A stretch of 64,000 bases of DNA from Cinclus cinclus (GCF_963662255.1 NC_085047.1:47895006-47959005), one strand, 5' to 3'; numbered from the stretch's first letter, positions 13,539 through 26,474 are shown. Notes: generated from the letters alone by a model not told the origin. Program-made: numbers and translations.

Positions 13539-15102
13539 TCACAGAATAGCAGGTTGGGTTGAGGTTGGAAGACACATCTGGATACCATCCAGTCCAGCCC
13601 CCCTCACAGAAGGGTGGAGGTTGGAAGACACCTGTGAAGGCCACATTGGTCTAACTCCCCTGCTCAAAGCAGGGCCAGCTAGAGCAGGCAAGCAGAGCTG
13701 TGTCCTGTCAAGTTTCAAATAATATTTTGAAGTCTACAAGGATGGAAATTCCAGAACATCTGTGGGCAGCCTGTTCCAGTATTTCAGCAATTTCAGAAAT
13801 TTCCTGTATTTCAGTTTGTGCAGATTGCCTCTTGCCCTTTCACTGGACAGTGAGAAGAGTCTGGTTCTGTTCTCATTATCCCCTTTACTGCTTCACTCCC
13901 ATCAGGTATTTATGCACATTAATAAGCATGTGCAGCACGCTTATTATCCCTCAGCATCCTCTTCACCAGGATGAGTGATCCTAGCTGTCTCAGTCTCTCA
14001 TCATATGTCAGACGCTCTAGTTGGTGTAACAGGTACTACTCCTAGTTTTATATCCCTACAAATGTGCTGGGAGTGCACTGTCCAATCAAGAATGGAGATG
14101 CTAACCAGTACTGGCCATAGTGCTGGTGTCTGAGGTTCAGCACTAGTGCCTGTCTTCCAGATGGACTTCATGCTATTGATCACACGTCTCAGAACCCAGT
14201 GGTTCACCCAGATTTACATCCCCTGATTATCTACCTGCCTAGTCCAGGCTTCATCAGTCTGCCTGGAAGCATTTTACCAGAAACAGTGTCAAAAGTTTTG
14301 CTAAGACCCACTGCTGTCCGCTTGGAGCTGGTCACTTTGTTGTTGGGAGGTTATCAGCTTGACCAGGCATGATTTCCCTTTTGCAAATCCACTTTGATGA
14401 CTCCAAATCACTTTCTTTCAATGTTTTCCACAAATGGCTTCCAGTAAGATTTGATCCACCTCCTTCCAGGGGATTAAGTTGAGGCTGCTTAGCCTATACT
14501 TTCCCAGCTCCTCATTCCTATTCACAGAGGCCACCCTCTAACCTGCACAGACTAAGCCCTGCCATGTAAACCCATTGCACTCTTGTATTCTTCTGTCTGA
14601 TGTTTAAGTTATCAGGAGCTCCTTGTTTACCCATGCAGGCCTCCTGCCCTCCTTGCTTGATTTCCTGCTTGTACGACTGGAGCATTCAAGATGTGATTGC
14701 TGCAAGTCAACTACCTATCTTCACTCAAGATGTTATACCACAGAAATCTTCCAAGGATATTCCTGAAGAGGACAAAGCCTCCTGTCTTGAAGTCCATGGC
14801 TGTGATTCTGCTATTTGTTTCCTCCTGTAAAAATCTTGTACTCCATCACTATGGGTCACTGCAACTAAAGCTGCTCCCAGCCTTCACATGCTCGGCCACA
14901 TATTTCTTGTTTGCAAGCTCAGGGAGGTCCAGCAGAGTGTTGTTTCTCCCTGGCCCCTCAGTCACCAGGTTTAGGAAGTTATCCTCAATGTGCCCCAGAA
15001 ACCTCCTGGATTGCTTGTGCCCTGCAGTGTTGTCTCTCTGGCAAATACAGGAATGATGTAAGTTGCCCTGACAACCAGGATTTCCATCATGAGATAGTTT
15101 AG
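13539..15102 (-). mobile_element. Decayed CR1 LINE fragment, internally deleted
   Basis: CR1 is the main non-LTR retrotransposon of birds. The element is on the minus strand, with its 3' end at the left near 13,540. From left to right the pieces match, from memory of CR1 consensus, the 3' tail and C-terminal ORF2 region (13,539-14,035), reverse-transcriptase motif B with its GPVLFNIF-like peptide (about 14,085-14,210), motif A with a reversed FDTV codon block (about 14,285-14,305), the NYRPVSLT-like N-terminal RT block (about 14,455-14,490), and the linker between endonuclease and RT (about 14,600-15,060). The stretch that should hold the catalytic FADD motif, between 14,035 and 14,085, is missing. 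Many stops and frameshifts are present. It is a dead, old copy lacking the endonuclease end. Confidence 0.85.
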
Positions 15103-17387
15103 CATCTGGTAATATTCATGTGGCTGCAGAATTTCTGTCTTTGATTGCTCCTAGTTGGAAATCTGTTATATTTTAAGAGGAGTATTTCCTCTCTGGAAAC
15201 TACTAATGCATTTTACAACCACTGCCAGCAGTCTCTACCAAAGCTAAGAAGTCTTAAGAAGGCCTGGACACTAAACACACAGTAGTATTTTCATCCTGGT
15301 GACCTGAGTTCGGACATGTTAACAAAATAATATAGCTTTCCCATGCTGTATATGCTCCACAAATACAAGAGTTGTCTTTCAGGCCTTTCTTCCACTACTT
15401 TTTGCCATCTCAAAGCCCAGTTGAAAAATGTGGAAACATGGAATACACAGTTCACCTACCAACAGTTCATGCCAAATCTTCTACTATAGTCAGAACACAG
15501 AAAAAAAGAAAATAAATTGGAAAAAAAAAAAAAAGAAGACAAAAGTAGGCATGTCTGCATGTTGCTGTAGCAATTACCTTAAGGCTTCTCAGTCCTAACA
15601 GCCCCACACAATACAAAGCAGGCCCTGAAAGAAGGGCAGCTCTCCCTGCAAATATTTAGGTTACCAACTGCAAAGTAATCCAGGCACAGCACTATTCATA
15701 AGACCAATTCATCACCAGGTCATACAAGGCAATTAGGCCTGGACCCTAGATGCAGAGGGGAGCAGATTAACAACCACCAAGATGTTTTAAGTGATCCTGG
15801 TTTATTTTTAACAATATTTTAAAGCCTCTGAGAAGATTAATTCCTCAGCCCAAGCCTTAGCATTCCCTTGCTGCTGCCAAGATAAAATGATGCACTAATT
15901 GAGTTCTCAGCACGGGAATTTTCTTTGTAGGACTTGGGAGTAACATAGCTTTGATGCTGCTAATGTCAGTGCACAAGAAACACCACTGTCCTCCGCCCTG
16001 AAAGTCTGATTTCTTTGCAACAGGAAGAAAAAGTTCCTACAATTTTCTCTCTTCCTCATTCTCTTTTTCATGCCCTCATGCAGAAAAGACACAGTAGATC
16101 ACATCCACAAAAGCAAAACCTACTAAGGTGTGTTCTTCAATCATGAGACTCCATTTCATAGGGAAGATTGCAAAACCTTCAACAAGTACGTTATCTCTTT
16201 GGTATTAACAGGATAATACCAAAATAAGCCAGTTTCTTACACTGAGGATAAAATCCAGTTGGTAGTATAAAATATGATAAATATATCTATTGTGAAACAT
16301 AGTAGATAAGCTGTCAATATTTAAAATCAAAATTAAAAGGTACACGGGAAATAAATAGTGAAATATCCAGGGCCATATCTTTAGCCATATTTCTGAATCT
16401 CATTCTCAAGATAAAGTTCTTAGGAAGGACCTGCTGCATTAAATTGGACTAAAGGCTAACCAACTAAATCTTCTGTCTCCAAGTGGCTTAAGGAGGAGCA
16501 AGGAACAAGATGAACACAGGAGAGTTTTCCCTTTATTTTACTTTCTCATCTTCTGGGAGTCTACGACTCTACATCTAGAATCTTCCTAAATCACAGGTTG
16601 CATTCAGAATACACTGTTTTCTAGTCCTCTTGGGTCAGTTTTCCACAAATTGTTCTGCTTCCTCTCTGTTTGCATTAATTCTTTGGATTCTATATCCTCA
16701 TATTTCACAGAGTTTCCCATAATTATTTGCCCTAATTAATTAGTACCCCAAGTGAAATATATTCCTTTTGGTTCAATTTTAATCTCCTGCCCAGGTGATG
16801 CCTTGTTTATTTTGAAAACCTCGTTGCGCCAGAGAGTGCTGAGAACTGGGTGTCTCCAGCCTCCCAAATATGGATTTTGAAAGAGGTAAAGTAACAAGCA
16901 GGAAGGATGGGTTTCCAGGAGAAAATGAGAAAAGGGAGCACAGCTAGGAAGACAACATATAAGCAGATATGCAAGTTAGGTTTCTGGACTATTGCCTAAA
17001 TATTTAAATGGTAGTCATACATTCTTCTTGTACCATTAGGAGGGGATTCCTGTTTTTTTAAATCTCAGTGACTGTAATACACAAATGATAAATAAATAAT
17101 TAACTCCTTAAAAGCATGATGTTCTCAATCTTTTGTTGTCTATCTTCTCTACATGCTTCTTGTATTTTATGCTGTCATTCAGGTTTTAAAGTAACGTATT
17201 AAACTCAGTTTTCTTACAAGCTGAAAAGTCAAAGCCATACTGATGAATGCCACCAGTTCCCCAGAATTTGCTTGTATCCTCTCAACAGCCAGTGCACCAG
17301 GAAGTATAAATTCCGTGTTAACCTTTTCTTCAGTGTGTTCACAAGTGTGTGACAATGAGGTATTTAGCAAATTTGGCTATTTTCTTC

Positions 17388-17408
17388 TTGGATAGCTAAG
17401 CTATCCAA
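17388..17408. repeat. Perfect short inverted repeat
   Basis: Ten-base arms (TTGGATAGCT and its complement) flank a single central A. Symmetry this perfect could form a small hairpin or a dimeric protein site. With one isolated case in 64 kb it may also be chance. Confidence 0.8.
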
Positions 17409-17869
17409 CATAAAAATATTTTAACAACACAGCAACAAACCATGCAGTGTGCCAAGGAGTCACAGAGCCCTTGATTCATTGTTGGGAGGTTACTTTTAAT
17501 TACAAGGTCCTGATTAAGACACTGGAACAAGGCAATACCTTACTTCAAACAGTTCCAAATCACTGTACTTAAAAATGCTGACCCTTGTCATAAGCAAGGA
17601 CAAGTGACAAAAACAAAAGGAAAACTGTTTTGGCTCTGAGTGAATTCCAAGTTCCATGACAGAACTTTGCAGAAACCCAGTAATCTATAAAAGCCAGCTT
17701 TCAAATATTAATTTTGTAGTACCATAAACAGCCAAACTCTTCCCATTAGTAGCCCAAATCTCAAACTGACAGTATAATTCAAGAACTTATTTTTAAACAA
17801 GGTTTCTATACAGGATTTTCCTTTTTAAATCTTCCATTGATTATTTCTACTTGATGGAACTTGGCGTAA

Positions 17870-17921
17870 CTTCCTCCTCTTCCTCCTCCTCCTCGTCATC
17901 ATTATCATTATCATTATCACT
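17870..17921. repeat. Compound TCC / ATTATC microsatellite
   Basis: A TCC-rich tract is followed by CATCATTATC-type hexamer units. The plus-strand open frame over it is a repeat artefact encoding runs of serine and leucine, not a gene. Confidence 0.85.
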
Positions 17922-19992
17922 TAAACCCAGTTTATTTAGTTTTTCAAGTGACAGAAGCATTTTACTCATACATTTTGCCCAGAGGCAGTATTATCTGTTT
18001 CTTAGAAAAAGTATTCTGGGCATAATTCAGTCTCTGCAATCATATTAATGCAGGGGCAGATACTGGCTTCATTTGAAGCTCTTAGCTGCAGTTCTTCCAT
18101 ACGGAAGTAAGACATGAAATTACCATAATTAAGACCTAGTTGAAAATACAAGAAAATAAGGAAGTGCAGTCCTCATCATGGCAATGTTAAGCATTGTAAA
18201 AATGAATCCAGAAGCTTTTGTAGAGAAGTTTCATTCCTTAGAAAGAAGGAAACAATTGACAAAATGTGGGATAAGCTGAACAGCTTCTGCACTGCTTCCT
18301 CTGGAGGGTAACTAGGTGAGTTGCTGAACATCTGAACTTTGAACATTACAACAGACTCTTATTTTCTGCTGCTGCACATGCATAAAGGCCCCCTTTATTT
18401 TCTCATCCCAGGAAATGGAAGCCATATGAAAGAGAACACCTTCAGAATACGTAAGCAATGCTGGCAAGTTTTATCTAGAGCCATAGAATACAAATAAAAT
18501 AGAAACCACTGGGATGATTAATTTGTGAAAATTTATACTCTTTAATTTAATCAGAAAATAAATTATAAGTCTGGCCAAGATAAATGATCAATTACTTATT
18601 AAAGCTAACAGGGTGCAGCTGATAAGGCCTAGTAGATAAGTCAAAGTCATTTTTGCTGGAGTTCGATGGGTGGTTTGGGTGAATGAAAGACATGAGTTGG
18701 TTTTAAATAAGACAGCTGGTCCTTGCACACCAAATTGACTCTTACTTGATGCTCCCTGAGCTGTGGGAAGTTGGTCTCCCAATAGCAATGCTGGTGGCCA
18801 GAAGCCTATGTAAGGTAAGCCCTGTGTTGGAAAGCCAGGTTACAGCATAGTTAAACTGGTCTCAAATTTGTATAATGTAATGAATCAAATCCAGAGACCA
18901 TAAACCATTTCCATAACACAAAACAAAAAATAAAGAAAATACAGAAATGCTAAATATGTCATTCTGACTGTCTACTAAAAATGCCAGATGAGATCAATGA
19001 GCCTTGCCTTGGAGCCAAGCAGCACTGGTCCCATAGACAGCACTGTAACTGCAGCTCAGGCACTTTCCAGCTGAGTCAGGTACAGAAGACAGATGTGACA
19101 CAGAGACAAACATCTCAGACTTAAGTGATACTGTCCAAGTGTTAATCTCTCATTCCCCCTGTGCTCTGAGCCAACACGCACCTTGGGGGAAACTGTGTGT
19201 ATTAGCAGGGATTGAATTTGCCCCATGTCGGACCCAGGATAAAGAAGCTGCTGACGCAGCAGCTTTTTTTTTTTTTTTTTCGACCAGCCTTTCTCTGCAG
19301 TTCTTGTGTGCTGAGTACCCCTCAGCTCTCCTGCTGAACCTCAGGCTCAATGGGACAGTTAGACCAAAGAACTAATCAAGCCAAGCTCTTCATTACTGTT
19401 GTCTCCATTTATGGTCAACCTACTTAAGACTCAAAATATTCTCATAAAACATGCACAAATTTTAGTCAAATTTAAAATCAAAGGTTGCTATGGAACCTGT
19501 GGCGAGAACAATACTGAGAAAGTTCACTGTTTCAAGGATTAAGTGTCCTGAACAGAGATCTTAGAACAAAGATGGATTTTGAAAAACATGTTTGCTTTTC
19601 ATTAGCAAGAAGCATAACATTCTTTTTCTCTTCCATTTCCCCTCCAGGAAGACAAGGAAGGCAAAGAGGCAGAGGAATGTTAAATGATGTAATACCTCAG
19701 ACATAAAATTCTTCATGATGATATAGGTGCTTGCTTTGTTAACTGGGCACTCTGTGCTAAAAGTATAAGTACACAGAGGTTTAGGAGGCTCTGTCTGTTC
19801 AACAGACTGGCTGCTGAATTTGCACTGCACTTGGAGTTAGATTAAAATTGTGTGACAAGTAACTCTTCTTATCATAATAATGTGTATTATTATATGTTGT
19901 CACGGCTTCAAGTAATGACACTTCAGGTAGCAAAAGTAAGCCATGTTTTGTGTTCCTATTGAATCACCACTGCATTTGACTAGTATGAATTT

Positions 19993-20010
19993 GGGGGGGG
20001 GGGGGGGGGG
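19993..20010. repeat. G18 homopolymer
   Basis: Eighteen consecutive G on the plus strand in an otherwise AT-rich neighbourhood. Such tracts can form quadruplexes and are prone to length error in sequencing. Confidence 0.95.
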
Positions 20011-20875
20011 ATTAGACTCATAAACTATTTTCCTTCTGTTTAAAATAATCCAGCTAATACAAGTGAAAGTTTCTTCAGAACTGCATACCTACATACAATG
20101 TTAATACTTTGAGAACAACAGCAAAACCAAATTCTCAAAAGACCAAATAACACAAAGGACTGTCTCTCTCCCAGAACAGAACACTAACCAAAATAAGGCA
20201 TTTGCAAGGAGGGTTTAATACAGACTGATAAGTGTGTGACTACAGAACAGAAAATGTGGATTTTGTATTTGTAAAGGAGGAGGTTTGCCTGGGAAATTAA
20301 CTGACTCTTTAGTCTGAATCTGAACTTCATGAGATTTTACAGTCAAATCTGAAGGCAGGATCACCTGACATGTGGGGGGCTCTGTTCTAAGTGAAGAGGA
20401 ATCATGTACCATAAAGAAGCTGATGACAGTAGAGAGAAGTGGCAGCTGTGCACAGTGAAAAGAAGGAGGTTAGGCAATTTCAGGGTTCAGTCCGGGAACA
20501 GGAAAAAGTGATATGATGGTCCTTATGAATGTGGCAATCAGGGCAAACACCACTGAGGCCCAAAGAGATCATTCACTGAGCCTGTAATTAAAGCAGCCCT
20601 TTGCCTCTACAGGGACGTAGAACAGTCATTCCCTGATCAACAATGACCCCTTCTCTCTGTCTTGAAGTTTAACAAACCTGTTCTGTATGGAGCTACAGAC
20701 CGGGAGTCAGTGACAGAAAACACAGTTATTGTAGAATAACAGATTTTTATAGAGAAATAAACCTTGTAGGGATGATGAATTTTGCATCACAGACACTTTA
20801 CCTCCCTGCTTCTTCCTGATACAGACTGTTCCCTTGCTGGGGAGAACTCAGTAGCTTTCACTGATTTTTTTCCTC

Positions 20876-20908
20876 CATGGGCTTTTTCCTTCATGGGCTT
20901 TTTCCTTC
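20876..20908. repeat. Two-copy 16-bp tandem repeat
   Basis: The unit CATGGGCTTTTTCCTT occurs twice in a row. This is a small tandem duplication with no coding or regulatory implication that I can support. Confidence 0.85.
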
Positions 20909-23639
20909 AGTAATAGCTAGTCATTCATCACCACCAGATACCTTTTCTCTAGAGAAAGGCTTGTAATTTTCCTCTTCCTTATAGGTTCTCAGCCTGGCAT
21001 TTTCATCTGAAATGAGATCCTCAAAGCTTAATGATTTCTTCCTGATATTTATTTTTGTTTTTAGAGGGAGGGCAAAAAGTATTTGGGTTTCTTTCCTCAT
21101 GGATTTTTACAGAATGATCAGTAATGGCTCAGCTGATGGCCCAAAGAATCAATTTGGCTTGCTTTTTTTCCCAAAATTCATAGGCAAAGGATACAAATAC
21201 AGCTGCAAAGCTCTTCCAGTCTCTGCCTCACCCAGCACAGAGCCACTCAAATAGGCACTCTTAAAGCCCTGAGACACAAAGTCACACCTCTCCTCATGCA
21301 TGTAGGGGTTTAACACATAGGAGCTATTTAAACTCTTCTAGGAAGGTGAAAGGGAAGACTTACAGCCAACATAACATACCACCCTTCACCTTCTCATTAC
21401 CTACCACATCTGGTACTGGTGTTTTGTCATGAAGATCATATGTGTGTGTTTATCCTTGTGTGTATATAGTAAATCCATCAGAGCATTCTCAGATTAATAC
21501 AGTGCAAGAAGACCATGACATGAGCCAGCTTCTCTCCTTGACTACATGCTTGTCTCAGCATTTCACAGTTCTGCAATGTGCTAGGGAAGAACAATTTCAT
21601 GCAGGAAAAAAAAATTCTCTTTTCTTTTAATAAGTGGTGCCAGCCACTAAATCTCTATGCAGAATGATAAACGTGTTACAGCTAGAAATAAAATCTCTTA
21701 ATCAGGAGATTCAAACTTGTGTGATTTTTCTTTTTGCTTCACTTTACTAATCGGTCAGTTGTGCCAGATAGTTTGCTTAAATCTAAGACAGACCAGAAAG
21801 CCTTAAAATAACATTTTAATTGTTAGGCTGTGCAATTTGAGTTACTAGTTCTACACTGTGGAGATTTGTATTGTTGTGGCTAGTCTTTGAATATCTTGGT
21901 TTATAAAACTAGAGGGCTCTCCATGAGCAAATGATCTATCTGCTGCCCCAGCAGGGCAAAATACACACAGATTTCCTTGAAGATGGGGTGGCTCTTGATA
22001 GTTGCAGAAAAGGATATTGAGCCTGCTCCCTACTAAATCAATTCCTTACACAACTGCCATTCAAAAGCTGTGCACGCTTCACGAAGCATACGATGATTGC
22101 TGCTGCTGCTGCTCTATGCTGCCACAGGAGCTCAGCCATAGCTGTAATTCTCATCTAGTTGGGAAGCTTGTTAAAATCCTCTAATTAAAACCCTCCATGG
22201 CCTTATTCAAGTCCTCCTTGCAGCCCTTGACCTTTTCCCCTCAGCTGGGACACATATAGGTATAGCAGTCTGCTATACCACAGCAGGCGGGAAAAGCATT
22301 ATGGTCCAGCTCCTAGATTTTCCCAAAAATACTTATGTCTTCTGCACTTACTATTGTGTTGAATGGACTACAATGACACTGTGTCATGTAATGTATAACT
22401 TCTGGATCACCTAGCTGCTGATCTACTTTTACATGGCTATTATTTTCTTTAAGAAAAAAAGAGTTCCAGTATTTTATTAAATAAGAAGTTATTAATTGGG
22501 CAGGGAACAGACAAAAATCCTGCATCACAAATCACAAATACTTCTGATACAGTCACATTAAAGGGTTTGAATTATCATAAATCCCTTTATTCCCTTCCCT
22601 TTAAGTATTGCATACGAAAAACATTCTTGCAACTCCTTAAGAGGCACCAACTTCTTTTTCTGAGTAACAGCCTTAGTTTTATCAGAGCTGCTTCATGAAT
22701 TCTTGGGAGTGAGTTCTGCTTACGTCCTTCTAGGACTCTGAAAACAGAATATGCAGAGAGAGCAGCATCAAGGACTGGCAAATCACTCTGTTCCTTGTGT
22801 GTTGGAATCTAAAGGACAGAATTATTTAGAAGACAAAAACTGCAGGAGAAACAGGGACTGAAACAGATACAGTAAATAGACAATGTTCTTTTCAAACCTC
22901 ATGGGACAACATGTTGGTATTCTATGAGAGGAAAAACAAAAACTTGTAATTAAATGTTTGACTCTCTGGGAAGATTTATAGCCCCTCTGAGAACAGAAGA
23001 CATGAAATGCCACTATCAGGAATGGCATTGCAAATTGGAAGAAAGGCAACAAGCCACTCACAACACTGGAATATTTGATTGTTATTCATTCAAGATTTGT
23101 TTACTGATTGTACTAATCAACAAAAAGGAAAAAGCCTTTGCAAAGGATTTATAATGTCTACAAGGAAATCTTCATTTCCCTGAGAAATGCATCAAATTGG
23201 TGCTCCACGTCTTCATGAATTATGCCGATCAATTTGTTTCACCTAAGGCATGAAAGAAGAGGGCAAGAAAAAACTTGGTTTTACATTCTCTTATGAGCCT
23301 TACCTGCTCAAACAATACATTCTTCCATCCAGAAATGTAGTCTGATTAGAAAAGGAGGAATTAGACCATTTGCCAAGGGTTTCTACGTAACCCATGCCTG
23401 AGCCCATCAGGGGCTGCAGTGAGCCAATGAGACTCTCAGGCATGCTGCTGCCATGCAAGTGCACATCCTGCACAAGGGATGTGGGGCATAGCCCATCATG
23501 TCCATGAGACAAAAAACTCTGTCCTTAAGCAGAAACACATGGCTCTCCTAGAGCTTCCCAGGATTCCTGTATCTCCAACAAGGAATTTAGTTCAGAGCAT
23601 GACAGGTGTCCACACCACAGAGTGGAGTCATGATTTTAT

Positions 23640-23850
23640 ATCTACCACATAATTGTCCTGGAGAAACTGGCTGTTCATGGCATGGGCAGGTGCTCTGTTT
23701 ACTGGATAAAAGCTAGATGGCTGAGGCCAGTGTGGTGGTGAATGTGCATCCATCTGGCAGGTGGTCAACAGCAGTGTTTCCAAGTGCTTGCTGTTGGGGC
23801 CAGCCCTGTTTACTATCTTTATTGGCTATCTGGATGAAGGGATGCTCAGG
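23640..23850 (+). mobile_element. CR1 LINE fragment, RT motif B region
   Basis: A short plus-strand CR1 ORF2 piece. It begins near TCCTGGAGAAACTGGCTG, the block that follows motif A in CR1 reverse transcriptase. It continues through the GRCS..WIK..WL-like and VVN..SSW-like blocks to the GP.LF.IFI..LDEG block ending near 23,845. One of its frames (from 23,761) preserves LLGPALFTIFIGYLDEG-type residues. The FADD catalytic block that should come next is not recognisable, and frameshifts separate the pieces. This is an old dead fragment on the opposite strand to the larger CR1 copy at 13.5 kb. Similarity was judged from memory of the family. Confidence 0.75.
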
Positions 23851-26129
23851 GTTTATCTTAGAAGAACTTTATCCCAATTTCAGGCAGAATCAAATAATTC
23901 TATCCCAGAGCTCTTATCTGTGATATTAGCTGCAGTGAGGCAGAGTGGGAGCCCACCAAGGTAAATGGGAATTCAGAGAGCTTTGAATGAGATCCTGTGA
24001 GAGCAAAAGGTTGCAGAAGTGAGACTAAAAAGCAGACCACTGGCCATTACAGTAGAGTCAGCCAGGCTCACTCGACTACTAATACTGTTGTAGTGGCATA
24101 ACACGACTTGTACATCTTTGCTGGACTGAAGACTTCCATGATGGTTAAGGGGCTTGAACTGTTGGGGAAGGAAATAGCAGGAGGGAGCGACTGCCCTGGC
24201 ACACAGCACAGAGCAAGCACTGCATCTGGGGGGAATGTAGGGCCTCACCCGCTCCTTCCAGTCCACTTGCAAATCCCCACAAGGTGAGTTGAAGAGCTTT
24301 AAGTCACTGCCATAATTCTACCGTTATGTTTTCTTATGTATTCAAACCCCTACACAACACAAATTATTCTAATTTTAGGACTTAGATTTATAACCATTTA
24401 GAAAACTTAATTTGTCTCTCAATCACACCTCAAGGCCCAAGCTCAGGGACATACAGCTGTCAAAAATCTTCAAGAGAAAATGTGAAGGGGAAAGGAAGAA
24501 AAGCAACCCTTCTCATGTTAAGCTCTGTACAGTCAGGGGAATAATTGGGCACTTCTACAGCCACTTGCATGGAATAAATATACTCAGAGCTCTGCATGAA
24601 TTCTGCACACTGTGCATGGCAGCAAATCTGGAACCCCAGGCAGCTCTTTATGGTATCTGTGGCATTCCTTAGGAAACTGGTTGTGACAGGGTGCTCTCAA
24701 GTAAGGCTTGGGGAAAACAACAGTCCCCATAGTTGGTGACAGAGCTGGAAGGAGGTGGCCACAGGTTGGCCAATGCAACCATGAGAGCAGCAGCAGGATC
24801 CAGGTAGGAGAACAGGAGTGGACTGGGCTGGAGGAGATGTGAGAACAATGAGGAAGGACCATCACATCCTGAGCAGCTCAGGAGAGCAAGGAGTAAGGAG
24901 GAAAGATCTGTGAAGACAGAGAGGCCTCCAAGTGGTGACCTGGAGAAGCAAGAGGGAGACATCAAGGAGAAGTTGGGACTTTCCAAATGATTCCTCTCTC
25001 TGCGCAGTGAAGGAAAACTTAGGGAAATATGCAGATACGGGAAACTTAGGGAAATATGCAATGAGTGAAGAGCTACAGTAACAAAGAGCTACAGTAGTGT
25101 GAAAACGCAGGTAGAAAAAAGAAAATTTCGCTGAAACAGGTTGTCATTTTTTTATTATTATTTTTAAGAGTGAGCAAAACCAAAGCAGCTCCAGAAACTT
25201 TCAGCTCACAGGACCAGCCAGCACATACACAGCTCACCTGAGGTCTGTGGCCTTGGCAGCATTGTGAGTGTTTTATTTTCACTGACATAAACCATTCATG
25301 AACCATTTCTCCAATGCATTAAGCATTAACAAACTTTCCTTTCTCATAGGTACTTCTTCCTGCCACTGTGATTTCATCCCCTAAAACAAATATTTTTATG
25401 CATGGAACCACTGAAAAAAAAAAACAAGTCTGAGACTTCCCACTAATTACTGCATTTCCCAGGAGTTCTCCTGCAGTGTCTGGAGCCAGGGTCCCCTGCC
25501 ACACGTTTTATTTTGTGGAGTCTTTCCATTTTATGACTTTGGAAGCAACTGGTGGTGTTTATTGATCTTTCCACACAGCTGTTCTTTTCCTACAGGAGCA
25601 CTGAGATGGTTATTCTTTGGCCTGATGAGGCCCCATTTTCTGTTTCAGGGAACTAAGGAGGCAGAAGTTTTTTAAGACTGAGTTTGTGGGTGTAAAGGAA
25701 GCTGAAAATGTTACACACAGGCTTCACTTTCACAGTAAAAAATGTGCTTGTGAGATGAATTTCAAAATCCCGTGAGCTAACTATCCCAAATGAGACTGAC
25801 TGTGGCACATAAAGAGAGGGTGGGAGAATTGAGAGAGATCTGTGCTTGGAAAAGGAGGTGTGAGCCATGGATAGCTCTACAGGAGAAGGACGGTGGAGCA
25901 CCTACACAAAACAACTCCAGCTACACATAGACAACTTCCAGCACATCTGCTCATGTCCCAGACAAGACTTGAATCCCCCTCAGCAATTTACACTATTCCT
26001 CAGCCATCCTAACTAATTTCTAATATCGAGAGATCAGACCACATGCACATACAAGACCTGACTCACGCAATAACAAGAAACACAAGCGCTCACGATGCCC
26101 GCATAACCCCAAACTGGGGATAGCATCAC
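23851..26129. other. Non-coding stretch, no gene seen
   Basis: I see no recognisable gene. The stretch 24,660-25,000 is purine-rich on the plus strand, so its minus-strand open frames are rich in Ser, Leu and Pro. Two nested direct repeats occur at 25,015-25,060 (18-19 bp, 27-bp period) and 25,068-25,097 (13 bp, 17-bp period). A poly-A run lies near 25,413-25,424. The sequence just after the CR1 fragment, up to about 24,290, may hold more unrecognised repeat. Confidence 0.5.
25015..25097. repeat. Adjacent short direct duplications
   Basis: AAACTTAGGGAAATATGCA occurs at 25,015 and 25,042. Immediately after, AAGAGCTACAGTA occurs at 25,068 and 25,085. Two different small tandem duplications sitting side by side suggest local replication slippage. 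Confidence 0.85.
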
Positions 26130-26228
26130 TCGAGCATGGATCACATTTCAGACTTTTGCACGGGCTGCAGTTCCACGGGACCCCAGAGCCGTACAGCCCC
26201 GAGGCTGCGGCAGAGACTATCCTGCCAG

Positions 26229-26371
26229 GGATGCTCCTGGCAGAGCCCCTTCTCCCGTCTGGGTGTCCCCAGAGCCATTCCTGGCACACGGCAATTCCGA
26301 GGGGTGCTCCCGGCAGAGCCCCCTCTCCCATCTGGGTGTCCCCAGAGCCATTCCCGGGACACGGCGCGGGC
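26229..26371. repeat. 73-bp tandem duplication in CpG island
   Basis: Two head-to-tail copies of a GC-rich unit with a period of 73 bp. The block TGCTCC starts at 26,232 and again at 26,305, and ACACGGC at 26,286 and 26,359. The copies share long identical stretches such as TGGGTGTCCCCAGAGCCATT. The open frames on both strands repeat correspondingly and are by-products of the duplication. Confidence 0.9.
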
Positions 26372-26474
26372 GGTCACGCTCGGAGGACCGGGATGCTGGT
26401 GGGCGCTCGTAACTCGGAGAGGGAGCGGGGAAAGAGCACGAAAAAGAACTCGCGGGAGAAAACACCTTCCTTAC

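Larger units (their letters stand above)
15103..23639. other. Non-coding stretch, no gene seen
   Basis: No convincing exon is present. Items seen: poly-A at about 15,520-15,535, a 10-bp-arm inverted repeat at 17,388-17,408, a TCC/ATTATC compound repeat at about 17,870-17,921, poly-T near 19,266-19,280, a run of 18 G at 19,993-20,010, and a 16-bp-period two-copy repeat at about 20,876-20,908. Open frames are short and carry no family signature. The frame over the TCC repeat encodes only a serine/leucine run. Confidence 0.6.

Noticed and set aside
23761..23964. Reverse-transcriptase-like frame as a live gene
   Set aside because: Only one block of the RT is preserved and the rest is lost, so it is annotated as a dead CR1 fragment.
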